This document shows, one piece after another, positions 12,826 to 22,117 of a DNA stretch of 64,000 nt. The stretch spans positions 1 through 64,000 of the forward strand of contig JALQPE010002063.1 of assembly GCA_030407315.1 (NCBI GenBank), in the 5' to 3' direction. The stretch's first letter is position 1. Each line of letters begins with the position of its first letter. The notes below the pieces were generated by a model, which did no database searches, had not been told where the DNA came from, and worked only from the letters and a program-made list of their open reading frames with translations. This DNA comes from Asparagopsis taxiformis (taxonomy: Eukaryota; Rhodophyta; Florideophyceae; Bonnemaisoniales; Bonnemaisoniaceae). A program made the position numbers and the translations under genes.

Positions 12826-13010
12826 TTTGAATTAAAATTTGGGCTATTCTCAAAAACATGCACATGTGAACATGTTTTTGAGATGGGGGTGTGCCGTACG
12901 GCACAATCGACCGCCCAAATCGATGTTTTTTTGCAATATTTTTGCTGCCCGAAATTGTAGAATTTCTGGTCTGGCCAGCAATGCATCTGAGCTGGACATC
13001 CCCATGTCCA
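12826..13010 (+). promoter_or_regulatory. Hairpin module upstream of the methyltransferase-SET gene
   Basis: One copy of the element's module (hairpin at about 12850, TGCCGTACGGCA, GAAATTGTAGAATTTC, GGACATCC) ends about 340 bases before the ATG at 13352. Its place upstream of this gene, as upstream of two others in the element, suggests a regulatory or protein-binding role; that is inference. Confidence 0.5.
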
Positions 13011-13064
13011 GTGGCCGTCCGGATGTCGCTCACCTGGTAAGCGTGATGCACCTGTGACAACCTA

Positions 13065-13094
13065 TGTGACTGCAGTCACAGCCGCCATGGCGGC
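13065..13094. promoter_or_regulatory. Two adjacent perfect palindromes before the methyltransferase-SET gene
   Basis: TGTGACTGCAGTCACA (16 bases) is followed directly by GCCGCCATGGCGGC (14 bases). Both are kept in E2 near 49023-49052. They lie about 260-290 bases upstream of the start codon and look like dimer-binding sites. Confidence 0.45.
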
Positions 13095-13351
13095 CGTGCA
13101 GTACAACCCTCAAAGACAGGGAATCACAATCTTTTTAAAATTTTTGTCTACCACGTATCCGTCACAACTTATTACCTACACCGGTTACGGGTTTCAAGAC
13201 CTTTCCAGTGCTGTGTACCCGTATACTCTGTTCCGTTCGATATCAACCAGTGTTCCTCACGAAAGAGTGCAAACGTCACGAGATACGTCGTCAAATTTGA
13301 CTGTCTCGCCGAGCGGTCGCCATCCTGTACCGAATTTCCACTCATTCCATT

Positions 13352-16300
13352 ATGACGAATAAGCGCAGGCGCAACAGCAATCCGATCGTTGACGACGCAA
13401 CCGTGCCAATTCTGCGCGAACCCGCTAGCCCTTGGGAGGATTCTAGTGACATGGGTACACGTCGAAACGTAGGTCGCGCCGCCCGCGAAACTACTCTCGC
13501 TGGCAAAGACTTCCTCCGCCTCTTGCTGGATTTGTTCGCCCACTCAAGTTTCGCAGACTTGACGGACAAGCCGGGAGGTTTCACATACGCGGACCTTGGC
13601 GCTTGGGTTGCGCAGGGCACGGAAGAACAATTTCTGGCGCTGCAAGGTCGACTCAGCATGGCCTTCAGCGGTCGTTCGAAGAATGCTGGAGTCGAGGCGG
13701 ATGTTGCCGAAATCGTCATGGCAGAGATGAACGTTGAGCGAGCCAAGCAGATTGTTCGTCTGGCATTACCGATTGCCGAGTTTTCAAGACAGGATGAGCG
13801 TATCGGGCAATGGGTTGAGCACTGCATCCTTTCTGGGATCGTGCCGCAGACCTTCCTTATTGGATGTAACATGCTTCCTTCGCCACTACAGGCGCCGCAG
13901 CGCGGGGAACCAAGCGCCTTCGTTCTTGCTCCACCGGAAACGTTCGAGGTATTGATGTATTTCCAAGCGTTGTCTATCATCCGAAATCACAACAAGAACC
14001 TGCCGCGTCGCCGAATAGGCGACGCGGCCGAGGAGGGGAACGAAGCCGCACGCGTCCCAGCCCATCGGAAAAGCACTAATCGAGCTTGTTACGTGGTTCA
14101 AGTTTTATACCATGCTTGGACCGATGTGGCCTTCGCCGCAAAGTTTTCCAGCTTCGAAGAGTTGATGGCGCCGTACATCATTTTCGACAGCAGTGAGCAT
14201 TGGTTTGACGTGCTCGATGAAGGTCTATTCGCACCGATAGAGCAGAAGCTAGATCTCTACCACGACAAAGCTCCCCTATCTCATCCTGATGGATATGGTG
14301 GAAAAGTAGAGACAAGAACCAGTGCGCAGCACAGTGTATTTAGGGACCTTGTGAGGAAGTTCTTCGACCGGTTGCAGTTTCTTATCGTCAACCCGGACCT
14401 GTACACCTGGCCGGAGTCCGACCGCTGGGGGGCGCTGGAAATATACTTGTCAAGCGGAAATCCGGACAAGCTGCCAGCGTACTTTGACACCCTCGACGAA
14501 GACGTTATGGCTGTCCTCCGCCCGGCACCACAAGCCGCGGACGCAGAAAAGGTCCCCAAGCCGGTTGATGACACTCCCACTCGTCGCAACACAGGAGGGA
14601 GAGGTTTGGTTCCGTCGACAAGACACACAACCAGGCTTCAACTTGGACCTGGGAGGACCAGTCTTACTGCCCAAGGGCCGTCTCCCCCGTCACCGTCACC
14701 CCATGCGACAGAAGAGCAGGAAAGTGAAGGGCAGGCTCTCGCAAAGGACTTTCTTTCGAAAATGAGTCAGTATTGCCGGGTGTACGACGTCCCTTTCGAA
14801 GATTTGGTCAGTGCCGACGAGAGCCGAGAACACGTGCCCATCACGGGCAACGTTCAGCTCATTCTGACTGATCCGCCCTACAATGTTCGTCGTAAGAGGA
14901 ACGATTCCAACTCTTCGTACGACAGGCTAACTGCAGAAGATATGCAGGCTAGCATCGAAGTGTTTGACGAGCTGTTGCGCCCCGGTGGCCACGGCATCGT
15001 GTTCTGCTCCGTTTTGCAGTTCTACGAATGGTTCCATTACTTGGAAACGTACAAAGGACCGCAGTCAGAAGGCCCAACCGATGCTGCTGCCAGTGATGAC
15101 GGGTCGGATGAAGAAGAGGTTACGTCCATGAATTCGGACTCCGAAGCATCGCAGCACAGTGGCGAAGAAAGTGCGGATGAGGAGGAGGAGGAGGACGTCG
15201 TTCGGAATTCAGTTTTCTTCGTTGACGAGGTACCTCTGTTGTTTGTCCGACTACCTGGGCACCTCTATCAAATGCCGGGGCGGAAGAGGTACCAACGCAT
15301 GAACATGGCAGAGGTCGCTATCCACTTCTGGAAGCGAGGTGTTCCGTTCAAGACTGGAAGCGAGATGGTGGCCTATAGGAACCACGGATACATGGACGGC
15401 ACGTACCCGGCGTGGTGCAACGTCACCATCAATATGCCCGCCATCGATTCGAATGAGATGGTGTGGCGAACAAGGAGCACAACCGGTGCTACGGTCAGAG
15501 TTCGTGCAGAGCAGAAGAGCGTCGCTCTCATGATGGAGTTGATCAGCCAGCATTCACAGCCTGGTGATATTGTTGTCGATCCATTCTCTGGCACTTTCGC
15601 AACGGGAAAAGCAGCTATGAGCTTGCCTGAGCACCGTGTTTTCGTCGGCAGTGACATGGACAAATTGTGTGTGGCACGATCGCTTCCAAAGCTGTGTGCA
15701 GTCATGTCACGTGTAATTCTTTCAAACAACACTGACATGAGGGTCACGACAGAAGCGAAACAGAGTGCGGAGAAGTTCTTGGCGTCCCCCTCTGTCACGA
15801 TGCGTACGCAGAGGGAACGCAGGATCATCGAACCCCCACCTGGCCTTCCCCTGTACCAGAGGTTCCCGAAATATATTCGGCAGTACCTCTGGCAGCTGTG
15901 CCCAGAGTCGATTGCGTCGCACGAGCACATGGAAAAACCGGTACATTATTGGCCACCTTCCCTGCGCCGCTGGTTGCAAACTGAAAACCCTCGCGTGATG
16001 CGGGCACACGATTGTGTTGCGAAAAAATTGAGCGTTCGACCATCGCTGATTAAGCATCCAAATGCAGGAAGAGGGCTCTTCGCTGAACAGACATTTAATG
16101 TTGGCGACGAAGTATGTGCATACTACGGAACTGTTGTGTACTCTGATATGAGCAAGGAGTCGATGAGGTTCGCGTACGGAGAGGGTCACATGGCGATAAC
16201 GAAGGAAACATTCTTGATGTATGCCATCAAGCTGTATGCAACAGCGGAGGACGACGAAAACATCGAGCATCCAATTTGGATTGTTCCGGCTCCGTTCTGT

Positions 16301-16540
16301 TCGGCGCAGTTCATCAACGACCCGCGGTATTTGCGAGGTGAGGACACTCCGGCGGAAGACACCAGGCGGATGGCCAACGTCGAGTTTGTCGAGAACTACA
16401 GCAGCGGTTCGACGGGGAAGAAGCTCAAGGCGAAGGACCTAGAAAATCCGAAGATCATTGTAGTACGTGCAATCCGCGATATCCGTCCGGGGCAGGAGCT
16501 CTACGTTCATTATGGGACAGCGTTTAGAGCATGGAATTAG
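13352..16540 (+). CDS. DPPY beta-class DNA methyltransferase fused to a SET domain (E1 copy, intact)
   Basis: This is one open frame of 1062 aa from the ATG at 13352. Residues 1-360 are helical and match no family I know, but the central paralogue shares them. The methyltransferase spans about 480-780: motif IV TDPPYN at 506-511, a segment like motif X (EQKSVALMMELISQHSQPGD), then motif I DPFSGT at 743-748. The order IV before I marks the beta class; DPPY suggests N6-adenine as target, though N4-cytosine is possible. An acidic, serine-rich insert (about 583-620) splits the domain. The SET domain covers about 893-1062: NAGRGLFA near 904, QFINDP at 986 in place of the usual FINHS, and GQELYVHYG at 1047-1055. 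It probably acts in the nucleus on DNA and on a protein lysine. It shares the element with a dioxygenase gene and a transposase. Confidence 0.9.
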   Translation: MTNKRRRNSNPIVDDATVPILREPASPWEDSSDMGTRRNVGRAARETTLAGKDFLRLLLDLFAHSSFADLTDKPGGFTYADLGAWVAQGTEEQFLALQGRLSMAFSGRSKNAGVEADVAEIVMAEMNVERAKQIVRLALPIAEFSRQDERIGQWVEHCILSGIVPQTFLIGCNMLPSPLQAPQRGEPSAFVLAPPETFEVLMYFQALSIIRNHNKNLPRRRIGDAAEEGNEAARVPAHRKSTNRACYVVQVLYHAWTDVAFAAKFSSFEELMAPYIIFDSSEHWFDVLDEGLFAPIEQKLDLYHDKAPLSHPDGYGGKVETRTSAQHSVFRDLVRKFFDRLQFLIVNPDLYTWPESDRWGALEIYLSSGNPDKLPAYFDTLDEDVMAVLRPAPQAADAEKVPKPVDDTPTRRNTGGRGLVPSTRHTTRLQLGPGRTSLTAQGPSPPSPSPHATEEQESEGQALAKDFLSKMSQYCRVYDVPFEDLVSADESREHVPITGNVQLILTDPPYNVRRKRNDSNSSYDRLTAEDMQASIEVFDELLRPGGHGIVFCSVLQFYEWFHYLETYKGPQSEGPTDAAASDDGSDEEEVTSMNSDSEASQHSGEESADEEEEEDVVRNSVFFVDEVPLLFVRLPGHLYQMPGRKRYQRMNMAEVAIHFWKRGVPFKTGSEMVAYRNHGYMDGTYPAWCNVTINMPAIDSNEMVWRTRSTTGATVRVRAEQKSVALMMELISQHSQPGDIVVDPFSGTFATGKAAMSLPEHRVFVGSDMDKLCVARSLPKLCAVMSRVILSNNTDMRVTTEAKQSAEKFLASPSVTMRTQRERRIIEPPPGLPLYQRFPKYIRQYLWQLCPESIASHEHMEKPVHYWPPSLRRWLQTENPRVMRAHDCVAKKLSVRPSLIKHPNAGRGLFAEQTFNVGDEVCAYYGTVVYSDMSKESMRFAYGEGHMAITKETFLMYAIKLYATAEDDENIEHPIWIVPAPFCSAQFINDPRYLRGEDTPAEDTRRMANVEFVENYSSGSTGKKLKAKDLENPKIIVVRAIRDIRPGQELYVHYGTAFRAWN

Positions 16541-16771
16541 GGTCACGAAAGATGTTTTCATTTCGACTACAAATAAAGCTACGTTCCAGAGTTGAAGTAT
16601 ATCATATAATGCAGCATGTCCAGCCACCATTACTCCAGGGTGAAACCTATTGAGCAGTACTCGCCTGTCAAAAACCAATTGTTCACACTCCAGGTGCACT
16701 TCGTCCGAGCAGTGAACCTGACTGCTTGGATGCTGTTATGCGTGCAGATGCAAAATACACGACCAAGTTGA

Positions 16772-16970
16772 AATGGACGCCCGGTGGATGTCCAGCTCAG
16801 TTGCATTGCTGTCCGGCCCAGAAATTCTACAATTCAGGGCAGAAAAAAATATTGCAAAAAACATCGATTTGGGCGGTCGAAAGTGCCGTACGGCACACCC
16901 CCATCTCAAAAACATGTTCACATGTGCATGTTTTTGAGAATAGCCCAAATTTTAATTCAAATCAGGACGT
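16772..16970 (-). promoter_or_regulatory. Hairpin module upstream of the coiled-coil gene
   Basis: This is the same module as at 12826-13010 but in reverse orientation, with the hairpin at about 16905-16940 and TGCCGTACGGCA beside it. It lies between the stop of the methyltransferase-SET gene (16540) and the start of the next gene (17200). Confidence 0.5.
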
Positions 16971-16974
16971 CTTC

Positions 16975-17030
16975 CGGACATAGGGGTGCTCGCGGCCTAG
17001 CTCTACAGCTGTAATTGTACCTCATTAAAT
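16975..17030 (+). promoter_or_regulatory. Shared upstream box of the coiled-coil gene
   Basis: It reads ATAGGGGTGCTCGC, GGCCTAGCTCTACAGCTG and TAATT. It matches the box upstream of the ParB-dioxygenase gene (10670-10737) with a shorter spacer and lies about 170-220 bases before the ATG at 17200. Confidence 0.45.
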
Positions 17031-17199
17031 ACTGTTGATGACTGCCTACCGTATACAATCTGGGCTGTTGGCGTATTATCCGGTACTTGACCTGACCTGA
17101 ACGTTCATCGCAGACCGTTGTGGTTACCGACACTATACAGCAATCTTTTTTGTATCTCGTGCAACTCAATCGTTCCATCGCTTCCGGGAAAGCTTCATT

Positions 17200-19485
17200 A
17201 TGCCGCCGCGTATTGCGAAGAAAGCTCCAAAGCCTCCGGGCCTCCAGAAAACCCGGTCAGCAGCTGCTGTATCGAGTGCCCGACAATCCCGTGCGAAGAA
17301 GCGGTCTGGGCCTACCGGCAGCATTGAACCGCGGTCCGGTAGTCGCAAGACGGACCGGCGCAGAACTGGGGATCCGCAGCGAGAAAGTGAGGAAGGAGGA
17401 ACGGCGCGGAGAGAGATGGGGCTTGACCGAGGCAAGCGTGCTCGCAGGGACAGTGAACATCATGATGATGACATGATAGTGGCTCAAAACATGTTGGAAT
17501 TGCGGCAGAGTGCTATGGCAAAGGTAGTTTCTCCCGGGTTGGCAGATGCGGAGGTGCTGCAGACGGAGTCCCAGCCGGGGGTTCCCGAGACACTGGAGGC
17601 TGTGACCCCCACTGCGCCAACTATGCCGAGTACATCACCCCCAGCAGGTAATGCAGTCAGGGACCCGAGGATAGCGGCAAGGGATGTTGTTTCTGAGCAA
17701 CGTTCACAGGATGCCAACTATCATCGGCGGTCAGGTGGTACTGAGGGGAGAGAGCAGCCGGAGTGCGGGCCTCGTCACAACAGACTGTCATTGGTGCCAA
17801 ATATGCGCGTAACGCCCCCGCGACGTCAGGCTATTGGCGATGGAGGACATCATATTCCCGATAGCGTGGGAGATGGGGGGACGGTGAGGGCAGAGAGGTT
17901 GCATCCGCCGGAATCCATCGATTTAATGGCGAGTCGCATCAATGCGCAGAAGAAGAAGATCGCGGAGCTGGAAAAAAAAGTGTTTAGCCAGGACATAGCA
18001 AACAAGGCGCTCACCACGGAGATTGTTGCGTTGGAGGCTAAGGTGAAGACTCTGCAGGCGGAAAATGCCAGCCTTACTGCAATTGCGAGAACAGGTAGAA
18101 TCAGTGATCACGGTGGCGGTAAGTCGAAAATACAGAAAGCCATTCCTGTGAAATACCTTGGAGTTCTTAGGGCGGTTGAGGAAAACCTGACAAAGTGGTG
18201 CAAGAACGAGACTATGGAGCTGGACCCTATAGCGGAACAAACGCAGAGACGTTGGACTGGACGTACCATCGAGGTAGAGCCGGTAGAAGGGGCACTTTGG
18301 AGCGAAAACGGTGTAGGATATATTGCTACCCCTCCGGGCTATATCATCAAGAATCTGCAGTGGTATACACCTTCGTACAGGGACGAGAGTGATCTGCTGA
18401 ATGACTTGGTGCGACACGTACTGCGTCAAAGTCCGTGGTGTGATGTGTTTTCCGATGAGGAGCAGCGTGTGTGCTGTCAAGAGGCTGTGGCGGGGAGCAA
18501 GGAATTGAAAGTGAAGGTGACGCAGAAACTGTCCGACGTGATGAGTGCACGGAAGCGTAATGCGAGGGACAGATTGTTCGGTTCGCTGGGGTACACGAAA
18601 TTAATGTCTAGATGCACGATGCTGACGACGCGAGCTGAGATGGACGAGCGAGAGGAACAAAAGCGCGAAGCGTCTGAGAAGCTTTTGAAACGGGAAAGTA
18701 ACGGTGATTTGGATATGGGGAGGTGGCGAACGGCACCGTTCTCAGAGCTGCGATACAGCAAAGGCTTGGTTCCTGACAGCTTCGAAATGGAAGTGAATGG
18801 TGATGCATGGTTTAACAACCGAGTAGCTGTGAATGTGCTGGACATCTTCAGGGGTTATTCGATACGACCAGAACAAGTAATGGACATAGAGACGAGCATA
18901 CTAACGCTGGCGCGCCTGGATGCTTGGCTAGTGACTACTGTGGAGTGTTTGGATGAACCGAAGGGGAAAGGAGGTGCACGGCAGAAGGAGTTTACAAGGC
19001 GGTACAGTCAATATGTGGGGGTAGCTTTTCAGCAATTAGTTGGTATGGTGGTGTACTGCATGTCTTGTCTCCAAGGCTCGCAAGCAAGGGAAGAAACGGA
19101 CGTTGTCGAGAGCGAACAGCGGACTAGTGCACAGTCACGGCATGTGTTTGCAAGCCGTACTGTGACGAGAGAGGCTGTTGAAGTGTGGCAAAGCGGAGAG
19201 GGGTCTGGAATTGTTCATGTCGTTGATGATGTAAACCGCTGCTCATCACTTGTTCTAGTGTCCGAGGATTGGATTCAATCGCATATTACGTCAAACCTCG
19301 GTGCTGTAATGGATTGTGTGATTGCGCAAGGACTAATTGGCGCAGAACTTTTCGTCGTTGACCCATATGCTGGACACCTGAGTGCAAACCTGAATGTCGA
19401 AATCAATGCCCCACAGTATGGGGGCATGGAGCGGCGCCATGCAGCCACTGCTGATAACGGTTTTGGCGTAATGGAGGATGGTTGA
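17200..19485 (+). CDS. Coiled-coil element protein, 761 aa, family unknown (E1 copy, intact)
   Basis: This is one open frame from MPPRIAKKAPKPPG. The first 100 residues are basic and NLS-like (SRAKKRSGP, ERGKRARRD-like stretches). Residues about 243-295 show heptad-like leucine/alanine spacing (KKIAELEKKVF, then ALEAKVKTLQAENASL), a probable coiled coil. Residues 330-500 form a globular, Trp- and Cys-containing part (NLQWYTPSYRDE, QSPWCDVFSDEE). The C-terminus (about 668-720, VHVVDDVN...VSEDWIQSHI) vaguely recalls BRCT, but the diagnostic glycines are missing, so I do not claim it. It is convergent with the transposase gene, whose stop is 77 bases away. It may help transposition or target the other cargo proteins; no function can be assigned from sequence. 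Confidence 0.8.
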   Translation: MPPRIAKKAPKPPGLQKTRSAAAVSSARQSRAKKRSGPTGSIEPRSGSRKTDRRRTGDPQRESEEGGTARREMGLDRGKRARRDSEHHDDDMIVAQNMLELRQSAMAKVVSPGLADAEVLQTESQPGVPETLEAVTPTAPTMPSTSPPAGNAVRDPRIAARDVVSEQRSQDANYHRRSGGTEGREQPECGPRHNRLSLVPNMRVTPPRRQAIGDGGHHIPDSVGDGGTVRAERLHPPESIDLMASRINAQKKKIAELEKKVFSQDIANKALTTEIVALEAKVKTLQAENASLTAIARTGRISDHGGGKSKIQKAIPVKYLGVLRAVEENLTKWCKNETMELDPIAEQTQRRWTGRTIEVEPVEGALWSENGVGYIATPPGYIIKNLQWYTPSYRDESDLLNDLVRHVLRQSPWCDVFSDEEQRVCCQEAVAGSKELKVKVTQKLSDVMSARKRNARDRLFGSLGYTKLMSRCTMLTTRAEMDEREEQKREASEKLLKRESNGDLDMGRWRTAPFSELRYSKGLVPDSFEMEVNGDAWFNNRVAVNVLDIFRGYSIRPEQVMDIETSILTLARLDAWLVTTVECLDEPKGKGGARQKEFTRRYSQYVGVAFQQLVGMVVYCMSCLQGSQAREETDVVESEQRTSAQSRHVFASRTVTREAVEVWQSGEGSGIVHVVDDVNRCSSLVLVSEDWIQSHITSNLGAVMDCVIAQGLIGAELFVVDPYAGHLSANLNVEINAPQYGGMERRHAATADNGFGVMEDG

Positions 19486-19562
19486 AATTAGTGCAGTAAA
19501 TGTGACGTTGACTAGAAGGCTTATCATGTAGTACATTATCAATAGAGTGCTGCGATTTAGAT

Positions 19563-21196
19563 TTATTCTTCTTCATTATCATCTGTGAACTGGTAATCAG
19601 TGTTGGTGTAGAAGCGGTTGAGATAGAAACGGTGGTCCGACCAGTGCATTTGTTTCGTAAATGGCTTGACTGGAAAGTTACTTCGTACGATGTGCACAGT
19701 GCCAGATATAGTAGATGCAGGAATGAGGTCAAACCAAGGGCCACCTGCACTGTGGGATGCAGTGTCATTGCTGTCAACGGATCCGTTGTCCGGGTCCCAT
19801 GTGGACCACTTTAAACAAATGCACCCAAGTGATTTTTCCAGAGCGGTTTTTGGGACAAAGCAGGTCATATACTGAACGAAAGCGAGTTCTACAGGTTGAA
19901 ACAGGTTTGGAGACTGCAGGCGTACCAGTGCCAGGACGCGCCCTACCCATATGGTTCTGTAGTCATCGGCAGTTCCGGAGATGACGACAAAGGAGTACTG
20001 CGATCTCTTTGCGGGGCCGAATGATGAAGTTGCAAAGACGCGCTGCTGCTTGTGCCTCGACACGTTTGTGGGGCGAAGCATGCCACTGTGCGGGTCAAAG
20101 TCGTCGGCATCTGGGACGTACCCTCCCATGACGTAGGCGGACTTTACCACGGTGACGGAAATGTCCATGTCATGTATTGGAGGGCCTTCTGCCGTGGCGC
20201 GCAGTCTAGCGAGGGTGAGGAACGCTTGTGCAGCTGTGTCACCGAGTTGCTGGAATAGCGTTATGGTGCCAGACGGGAACGAGGAGTTGTGCAGCGGCAA
20301 AAGAGTGGCAGGATCGGGCTGTCCGTCGATATCTGCAACGAGGAGGGTTGCATCGGGCAGCAGGGAGGCAAAGTCGTGCAGTGCAACGGTGAATCCGTCG
20401 CGAACGAGTACTGCACCGTCTGTGGGCGATATCATCCGTGCGTTTCCCAATGTGTTCGATGGGGTATGACCAGTTGGAGTGGCCAAGGAGAATTCCATGT
20501 GGCGAATAGTCTCTTCCATGGCTGTGGAGCGCCTTCGAGAGGTTTTCCTATAACTCTGTTTGAACAGAAGATGCGAGTGTTCGTAGGGGCCTGCATCAAT
20601 GTGTTCCAGGGCGCCATATCTCTGCAAGTCACCGGGAAGATGGTCTAGAAGATGGAACTTGAAAGTTTTGAGACCTGTGGTGTGGAATGGGCCGAGGGTG
20701 GAGAGCATTGATTGTTTGAAATAGGAAATGGAGTTCTGGAGGCTTTCTAGTTCGGCGGCAGTCCAGTGCTTGATGCGACCGCGTTTCATGACCCATGCGA
20801 CGAGGTCAGAGTATTGCGTGCAGATGGAAGTGAGGGGGGCTGTATCTACTTCGTCACAGCATGTGTCAATGAATGCTGCGATGAAAGGGAACACCATGTC
20901 GACATGGTGATAGTCTTTGGCTGCGAGCATGCCGCGCCGCGTATGCCGTCCTCCGTGAAGAGGCCGTTCAAATTGGTGCCCTTCTCACCATTGGAGAAGT
21001 CGACATGAAGACCGGTGATGTAGTAGTCGCGTTCGATAGCGGACAGAATGCTGTTTGAGCCGGCGAGGATGGATTTTTTCACCTTCTTGAAGGTGCGAGG
21101 TGTCCCGGAATGGGAGGCAGTGGTGGTGGTGAGGTCTGGGGAGCTGAGGCGGTGGACAATGCACTGTTTGATGAGCTTTGAGATGCCGAGGTGGAG
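19563..21196 (-). pseudogene. Plavaka/CACTA-like transposase, C-terminal part only (E1 copy)
   Basis: This covers the C-terminal half of the transposase at 39502-42550. It keeps KTFKFHLLDHLPGDLQRYG followed by AYEHSH-like and SYRKTSRR motifs typical of Plavaka/En-Spm transposases. At 21193-21196 the sequence jumps to the equivalent of E2 37585, so zinc finger, first catalytic Asp and central domain are deleted; CTCC is shared at the joint. A five-base duplication (GCGGC) near 20930 shifts the frame again, so only 19563-20930 reads openly (455 aa). It is not functional as a transposase. Confidence 0.8.
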
Positions 21197-21712
21197 CGTA
21201 TTTTTTGTAATCTAGGTCGTGAGGGTTCTTGCAGTATGTGCGGATGGTGGTGCATGGCGTTCGGATGGTAGGGAGAACGCGATAGTGAGGGAGATGGGTG
21301 ATCGACGATATGCTGACAGGTATTTTGTATTCTGGCTGGATACGTATTTCCTATTCTAACCGGGTATTTATTTCTATTCTGACCAGATATGTATTCCCTA
21401 TTCTAGAGAGACGTATTGTATACGAGCAGTTTCCTAAATGAGAGAATAAAATACGGTCCGATATGGGCCCTGAATTTACCATCCGCTGTAATTTCTTCCC
21501 TCCCGGTTTTCGCTGATATATTGTATACTGGATGTCGGGTCCTAGTATTCCGCCATATGTACTAGAGAAAGTGGATGTCGGGCCCTAGTATTCCGCCATA
21601 TGTACTAGAGAAAGTGGACGTCCGCATCCAAAAAATTTTTTTTTTTTTTGGACGCGGACGTTCATTTGTTCTAGTAAATCTCGGGGCCGACTAGGACCCG
21701 TACTAGAGAGAC
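21197..21712. repeat. Subterminal repeats at the right end of E1
   Basis: Two tandem copies of a unit near 43 bases (TAGTATTCCGCCATATGTAC with GGATGTCGGG) lie at about 21528-21620, with a palindromic pair of GACGTCCGC(A/G)TCC boxes around an A/T run at 21616-21663. Upstream are units with CTATTCTAACC. E2 has four copies of the 43-base unit at 37070-37250. Confidence 0.65.
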
Positions 21713-21745
21713 TGGACGTCCGCGTCCACTTCCGAAAACACAGAC
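21713..21745 (-). repeat. E1 right terminal inverted repeat
   Basis: On the - strand it begins CGTCTGTGTTTTCGG and ends in ACGCGGACGTCC. It is identical to the E2 terminus at 36946-36978 and faces away from it. Confidence 0.75.
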
Positions 21746-22117
21746 GAACAACGCCTTCGCTTTCCCCTTCTCCGACAGACCGCTGAGAGCTATCGCCAAA
21801 ATCCGTCGATAACACAAGCACCATCGACTCCTTGACTGTTTTCGTAACAGCACCAGCACCATTGGATAGCTTATCCGCCAACATCGCTGATTCAATGCAA
21901 TAATTCGAAACAAACTCATAATCGAACTGCTCTCGAGTCTCAGCGCAATCACCAGCGAGAGCCACGCCATCGTTGCACTTGTTGCTGGCTGTTCTACGAG
22001 CGCCGGCACTGAGAGACTACCGATGCGGAGAGCGGTTACGGCAATTTCAAGCCGCTTCTCATGCTGCAGATGCGCGGAGTGCTGCATGTCAGCCGCGTTA
22101 GAAACCACTGGTTTCAT
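21746..22117 (-). pseudogene. Gene fragment cut by the E1 terminus, family unknown
   Basis: Two overlapping frames on - run into the terminal repeat. The 21585-21965 frame, which starts MALAGDCAETREQFDYEF, has the more protein-like composition up to about 21746. The other (22117-21671) starts MKPVVSNAADMQHSAHLQHE. They may be one exon with a frameshift. Both end in residues encoded by the transposon end (CVFGSGRGRP or its shifted form), as does the gene at 35801. I recognise no family. Confidence 0.35.

Larger units (their letters stand above)
1976..21745 (-). mobile_element. E1: giant TIR transposon (Plavaka/CACTA-like) with methyltransferase-SET and ParB-dioxygenase cargo
   Basis: The element is bounded by inverted terminal repeats at 1976-2008 and 21713-21745 that match at 31 of 33 positions. 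Inside, from right to left, lie a truncated transposase, a coiled-coil gene, a methyltransferase-SET gene and a ParB-dioxygenase gene. The whole block recurs inverted at 36946-57967. E1 lacks about 3.3 kb that E2 has (E2 37586-40925), which removed the N-terminal half of the transposase, so E1 could move only with help in trans. It has an expanded satellite at 3430-6180. The flanks, a ParB-dioxygenase pseudogene on the left and unrelated sequence on the right, do not form one empty site, so later rearrangement is likely. Confidence 0.75.

Noticed and set aside
18000..19485. BRCT domain in the coiled-coil protein
   Set aside because: Only a VSEDWI-like string is similar; the glycine pair and overall pattern are missing.
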